A DNA stretch of 32,739 nt, from positions 92,981 through 125,719 of the forward strand of contig NZ_CAJXKQ010000008.1 in the NCBI RefSeq assembly GCF_913055835.1. The letters run 5' to 3'. Within the stretch, counting starts at the first letter, position 1. Each line of letters begins with the position of its first letter. The notes under the pieces are model-generated. The model was given only the letters and a program-made list of their open reading frames with translations, ran no database searches and had not been told where the DNA came from. This DNA is from an uncultured Marinobacter sp. GTDB taxonomy: Bacteria; Pseudomonadota; Gammaproteobacteria; Pseudomonadales; Oleiphilaceae. The position numbers were made by a program, and so were the translations under genes. Positions 29,388 through 32,739 of this stretch are shown piece after piece.

Positions 29388-30596
29388 ATGGCTATCAGAC
29401 AGTTTCTCGATGGAATCGAGCATCACTTTGAAAAGGGTGGCAAGTACGAGCGCTGGTACGCGCTGTATGAGGCCGTAGATACCATTTTCTACACTCCCGG
29501 CAAGGTAACCTCAACCACTGCCCATGTGCGCGACGGCGTTGACCTCAAGCGCATCATGATCACGGTGTGGTTGTGTACTTTCCCGGCGATGTTCTTCGGT
29601 ATGTGGAACATCGGCTACCAGGCCAACAGTTTCCTGGCTTCCAACCCGGATGCCATGGTTGCTGATGGCGGCCTGCGGACTGCGTTCATTCAGGCACTGG
29701 CCATCACCGGTGCCGGTGCTGGTGTATGGGATAATTTTGTTTACGGCATGGCCTACTTCGTACCCATTTACTTCGTGACCTTTGTGGTCGGTGGTTTCTG
29801 GGAAGTGCTGTTTGCCACCGTGCGTCGTCACGAAGTGAACGAAGGTTTCTTCGTTACATCGGTACTGTTCGCACTGATCTGCCCGCCCACAATCCCGCTC
29901 TGGCAAGTGGCGCTGGGTATCACCTTTGGTGTCGTGATCGGCAAGGAAGTGTTTGGCGGTACCGGCAAGAACTTCCTGAACCCGGCTTTGACCGGTCGTG
30001 CGTTCCTGTACTTTGCCTATCCGGCCCAGATTTCCGGTGACACGGTATGGACCGCGGTTGATGGTTTCAGCGGCGCTACGGCACTGAGCTGGGCCGCGAG
30101 CGGCGGCCTGGAAGCGCTGGAAGCACAGATTGGCTGGATGAGCGCCTTTGTTGGAACCATCCAGGGTTCCATGGGTGAAACCTCCACGCTGGCGGTGCTG
30201 ATCGGCGGTCTGATCCTGCTGGCCATGAAGATTGCCAGCTACCGGATTGTCGGTGGTGTGCTGATCGGCATGATTGGTATGTCTCTGCTTCTGAACATCA
30301 TTGGTTCTGAAACCAACCCGTTCTTCGGTGTGCCGGCGCACTGGCATCTGGTCATGGGCGGCTTTGCCTTCGGTATGATGTTCATGGCAACGGATCCGGT
30401 TTCTGCGGCCATGACCAACACGGGTCGCTGGTGCTTCGGTATTCTGGTGGGCGTAATGACCGTATTGATCCGCGTCATCAACCCGGCCTTCCCGGAAGGC
30501 ATCATGCTGGCCATCCTCTTCGCTAACCTGTTTGCGCCGCTGATGGATCACTACGTGGTTCAGGCCAACATCAAACGGAGGCTTGCTCGTGGCTAA
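29388..30596 (+). CDS. nqrB: NqrB, membrane subunit with covalent FMN
   Basis: The 402-residue polytopic subunit of Na+-NQR. The N-terminal [35 protein letters not shown] is typical. About ten hydrophobic helices follow. Thr231 in FSGATALS is the expected phosphoester-FMN attachment site, equivalent to Thr236 in Vibrio cholerae. [28 protein letters not shown] is the conserved loop. NqrB also carries riboflavin and part of the Na+ path. A GAGGG site precedes the ATG. Its 3' end overlaps nqrC by 8 bases. Confidence 0.97.
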   Translation: MAIRQFLDGIEHHFEKGGKYERWYALYEAVDTIFYTPGKVTSTTAHVRDGVDLKRIMITVWLCTFPAMFFGMWNIGYQANSFLASNPDAMVADGGLRTAFIQALAITGAGAGVWDNFVYGMAYFVPIYFVTFVVGGFWEVLFATVRRHEVNEGFFVTSVLFALICPPTIPLWQVALGITFGVVIGKEVFGGTGKNFLNPALTGRAFLYFAYPAQISGDTVWTAVDGFSGATALSWAASGGLEALEAQIGWMSAFVGTIQGSMGETSTLAVLIGGLILLAMKIASYRIVGGVLIGMIGMSLLLNIIGSETNPFFGVPAHWHLVMGGFAFGMMFMATDPVSAAMTNTGRWCFGILVGVMTVLIRVINPAFPEGIMLAILFANLFAPLMDHYVVQANIKRRLARG

Positions 30597-31392
30597 AGCT
30601 AAAGAAACTGTCTCCCGCACGCTGGTCGTTGCGCTGGTGCTGAGTATCGTGTTCTCTGTTGTGGTCTCCACGGCAGCAGTTCTGCTTCGCCCGGCCCAGA
30701 TCCAGAACCAGAACCTGGACATCAAGACCAATATTCTGTCCTCAGCCGGCATGCTGGAGCCAGGCTCCAGCGCCGAGCAGATTGAAGAGGCGTTCGCGCG
30801 CTTTGACGTTCGGCTGGTTGATCTGGATACCGGCGAGTTCGTCGAGCCCTCTGCCGTTGGCGTCCAGGATCCGATGAAGTACGACATGTACAAGGCTGCT
30901 TCCGATCCTCAGATGTCAACCAACATTCCGTCTTCTGAAGACAAGGCCGGTATCAAACGCCGACCGAATGTTGCCAAGGTCTACACCATGAGCGAAAACG
31001 GCCAGATTAACCGCGTGGTTCTCCCGATCCACGGCTACGGGCTCTGGTCCACGCTGTACGGCTTCATTTCTCTTGAGGGCGACCTGAACACCATCGAAGG
31101 TCTTGGTTTCTATGCCCATGCGGAAACCCCGGGCCTCGGCGGTGAAGTGGACAACCCGCGCTGGAAGCGGCAGTGGGTTGGCAAGGAAGTCTACAACGAA
31201 GACCGTTCCGAGCCTCAGGTGCGACTGGTCAAGGGCGGTGTTAGCGCCGACGCGCAGGACAAGGAGCATAAGGTTGATGCTCTCTCCGGTGCGACACTGA
31301 CAAGCCGCGGCGTTGAGCAACTGGTTAATTACTGGATGGGCGACCGCGGGTACGCGCCGTTCCTGCAAAAACTTCGTGAAGGGGAGGTCTGA
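30589..31392 (+). CDS. nqrC: NqrC, subunit with covalent FMN
   Basis: The 267-residue subunit has one N-terminal membrane helix (about 11-33, [23 protein letters not shown]) and a periplasmic FMN domain. Thr236 in [10 protein letters not shown] is the covalent flavin site, as in Vibrio Thr225. [13 protein letters not shown] and [23 protein letters not shown] are conserved. I chose GTG at 30589, with GGAGG 8 bases upstream, over a TTG two codons earlier. This start overlaps nqrB by 8 bases. Confidence 0.96.
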   Translation: MAKAKETVSRTLVVALVLSIVFSVVVSTAAVLLRPAQIQNQNLDIKTNILSSAGMLEPGSSAEQIEEAFARFDVRLVDLDTGEFVEPSAVGVQDPMKYDMYKAASDPQMSTNIPSSEDKAGIKRRPNVAKVYTMSENGQINRVVLPIHGYGLWSTLYGFISLEGDLNTIEGLGFYAHAETPGLGGEVDNPRWKRQWVGKEVYNEDRSEPQVRLVKGGVSADAQDKEHKVDALSGATLTSRGVEQLVNYWMGDRGYAPFLQKLREGEV

Positions 31393-31394
31393 TC

Positions 31395-32060
31395 ATGGCA
31401 GATGCATCAGCCAAACAGGTTCTCTTCGAACCGATCTTCAGCAATAACCCGATTGCCCTGCAGATCCTGGGCATCTGTTCAGCGCTGGCGGTAACCACCA
31501 GCATGAACGTTACTCTCGTTATGTGTGCAGCGGTTATTGCCGTTACCGCATTTTCCAACCTCGCGGTGTCGCTGGTACGCACCCAGATTCCGGGTAGTAT
31601 CCGGATCATCGTGCAGATGACCATTATTGCGTCACTGGTAATCGTGGTTGACCAGGTGCTCAAGGCCTACGCCTACGAGATTTCCAAGCAGCTCTCGGTG
31701 TTCGTTGGTCTGATTATTACCAACTGTATCGTTATGGGCCGCGCGGAAGGCTTCGCCATGAAGAATGGCCCCTGGCTGAGCTTCCTGGACGGCGTTGGTA
31801 ACGGTCTGGGTTACTCCGTACTCCTGATCTTCGTTGCCTTCTTCCGTGAGCTTCTGGGTGCCGGCTCCCTGTTCGGTGTCTCCCTGATGCCGGTGGTCAA
31901 CGAAGGTGGCTGGTACATTCCGAACGGTCTGCTGCTGCTGCCGCCGAGCGCGTTCTTCATCATCGGTCTGGCTATCTGGGGTCTGCGGACCTGGAAGCCG
32001 GAGCAGGTTGAAGAGCCGGACTACAAAATGTCACGTCATGTCGCCAAGGAGGCCTTCTGA
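31395..32060 (+). CDS. nqrD: NqrD, membrane subunit
   Basis: A 221-residue six-helix membrane subunit. Cys28 ([10 protein letters not shown]) and Cys111 ([15 protein letters not shown]) match the Vibrio cysteines Cys29 and Cys112 that, with those of NqrE, hold an iron centre inside the membrane. The ending [14 protein letters not shown] is usual for the family. A GGGAGG site precedes the ATG, which is 2 bases after the nqrC stop. The stop shares one base with the nqrE ATG. Confidence 0.97.
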   Translation: MADASAKQVLFEPIFSNNPIALQILGICSALAVTTSMNVTLVMCAAVIAVTAFSNLAVSLVRTQIPGSIRIIVQMTIIASLVIVVDQVLKAYAYEISKQLSVFVGLIITNCIVMGRAEGFAMKNGPWLSFLDGVGNGLGYSVLLIFVAFFRELLGAGSLFGVSLMPVVNEGGWYIPNGLLLLPPSAFFIIGLAIWGLRTWKPEQVEEPDYKMSRHVAKEAF

Positions 32061-32668
32061 TGGAACACTATATCAGTCTGATTCTGAAGGCGATTTTCGT
32101 TGAGAACATGGCGCTGGCCTTCTTCCTCGGGATGTGTACCTTCCTGGCCATCTCCAAGAAGATCGAGGCTGCGACCGGTCTTGGTATTGCCGTGGTGGTG
32201 GTACTGACCGTCACCGTTCCGGTGAATAACCTCCTGTACAACAGCATTCTGCGCGAAGGTGCCCTGGAGTGGGCAGGCCTGCCTAATGTGGACCTGAGCT
32301 TCCTCGGATTGCTGACGTATATCGGTGTAATCGCGGCGATTGTCCAGATCATGGAAATGGTTCTGGACAAGTATATCCCGGCGCTCTACGCCGCCCTGGG
32401 TGTGTTCCTGCCACTGATCACGGTGAACTGCGCCATCCTGGGTGCCTCGCTGTTCATGGTGGAGCGCGACTACACCTTTGGCGAGAGTGTGGTGTATGGC
32501 TTTGGTGCCGGCCTCGGCTGGGCACTGGCAATCATCGCCCTGGCGGGTATCCGCGAGAAGCTGAAGTACAGTGACGTTCCGGAAGGCCTCCGTGGCCTGG
32601 GTATCACCTTCATTACTGTTGGTCTGATGTCCCTGGGCTTCATGTCCTTCTCCGGCATCTCACTGTAA
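32060..32668 (+). CDS. nqrE: NqrE, membrane subunit
   Basis: A 202-residue six-helix membrane subunit, related to NqrD but inserted in opposite topology. Cys26 ([14 protein letters not shown]) and Cys124 ([19 protein letters not shown]) are the expected iron ligands. AAGGAGG lies just before the ATG, which overlaps the nqrD stop (TGATG). A 37-base gap separates it from nqrF. Confidence 0.97.
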   Translation: MEHYISLILKAIFVENMALAFFLGMCTFLAISKKIEAATGLGIAVVVVLTVTVPVNNLLYNSILREGALEWAGLPNVDLSFLGLLTYIGVIAAIVQIMEMVLDKYIPALYAALGVFLPLITVNCAILGASLFMVERDYTFGESVVYGFGAGLGWALAIIALAGIREKLKYSDVPEGLRGLGITFITVGLMSLGFMSFSGISL

Positions 32669-32705
32669 TTCACCCGGTGATTCGGTTTAACGAAAAGGCG
32701 AGACC

Positions 32706-32739
32706 ATGAATACAGAAATTATTCTCGGCGTGGTCATGT
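32706..32739 (+). CDS. nqrF: NqrF, start only (cut by window end)
   Basis: An ATG after GGCGAG, 37 bases past nqrE, opens MNTEIILGVVM, the beginning of the N-terminal membrane helix of NqrF, the NADH-oxidising FAD/2Fe-2S subunit. Only 11 complete codons are visible; the call rests mainly on operon order. Confidence 0.8.
   Translation, partial: MNTEIILGVVM

Noticed and set aside
29511..30893. 460-codon minus-strand frame opposite nqrB/nqrC
   Set aside because: Antisense shadow of highly conserved membrane genes; very His/Gln/Thr-rich product without domain features.
32670..32680. TCACCCGGTGA palindrome after nqrE as a terminator
   Set aside because: The arms are only 5 bases, there is no T-run, and nqrF must be transcribed through it.

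Overview
The window looks like a chromosomal core segment of a marine gammaproteobacterium related to Pseudomonas, most likely Marinobacter or a close relative. This is inferred from protein resemblance, the Na+-pumping NADH:quinone reductase (Nqr) operon, and gene order. From memory, moxR/bat next to gdhB, and psrA / MTI phosphorylase / csiV / mfd / gap / nqr, resemble Pseudomonas aeruginosa neighbourhoods. Base composition and codon use look uniform by eye. I found no insertion sequence, integrase, phage gene, tRNA, rRNA or CRISPR array. Genes are tightly packed and no gene-free stretch reaches 300 bases; the longest is the 268 bases between gap and nqrA.

Layout: (1) 1-1173 is the 3' part of ccmI (cytochrome c maturation), converging with 1177-8141, a minus-strand operon moxR - DUF58 - DUF4381 - batA - batB/batC fusion - batD. 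Most of its genes overlap by a few bases. Together they form a MoxR AAA+ ATPase with membrane-anchored von Willebrand A proteins. (2) 8305-13940 carries gdhB (large NAD-glutamate dehydrogenase) and can (beta-carbonic anhydrase). (3) 14061-16719 has an unannotated-size 57-residue protein and two related rRNA guanine-N2 methyltransferases, rsmC and rlmG, side by side. (4) ribE (minus) is divergent from an unrecognised two-helix membrane protein. Next come psrA with a textbook self-operator, a leaderless L,D-transpeptidase-like protein, an MscS-type channel and 5'-methylthioinosine phosphorylase. (5) csiV and mfd run on the minus strand; csiV converges on the phosphorylase gene with a 26-base overlap. 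(6) gap (a long-form GAPDH) has a clear terminator and is followed by nqrA-B-C-D-E and the first codons of nqrF, which is cut by the window end.

Functional themes are respiration and redox (ccmI, nqr, gap, gdhB), envelope integrity (bat proteins, csiV, L,D-transpeptidase, MscS), ribosome and DNA maintenance (rsmC, rlmG, mfd), and fatty-acid-responsive regulation (psrA). I did not find a convincing new multi-gene system. The best second-look items are regulatory: the tandem PsrA boxes on the psrA promoter; a perfect 9+9 dyad in the ribE/unknown-gene intergenic region; three GCGTCA repeats spaced exactly 20 bases before the 57-residue gene; and a hairpin that contains the ribosome binding site of the L,D-transpeptidase gene.
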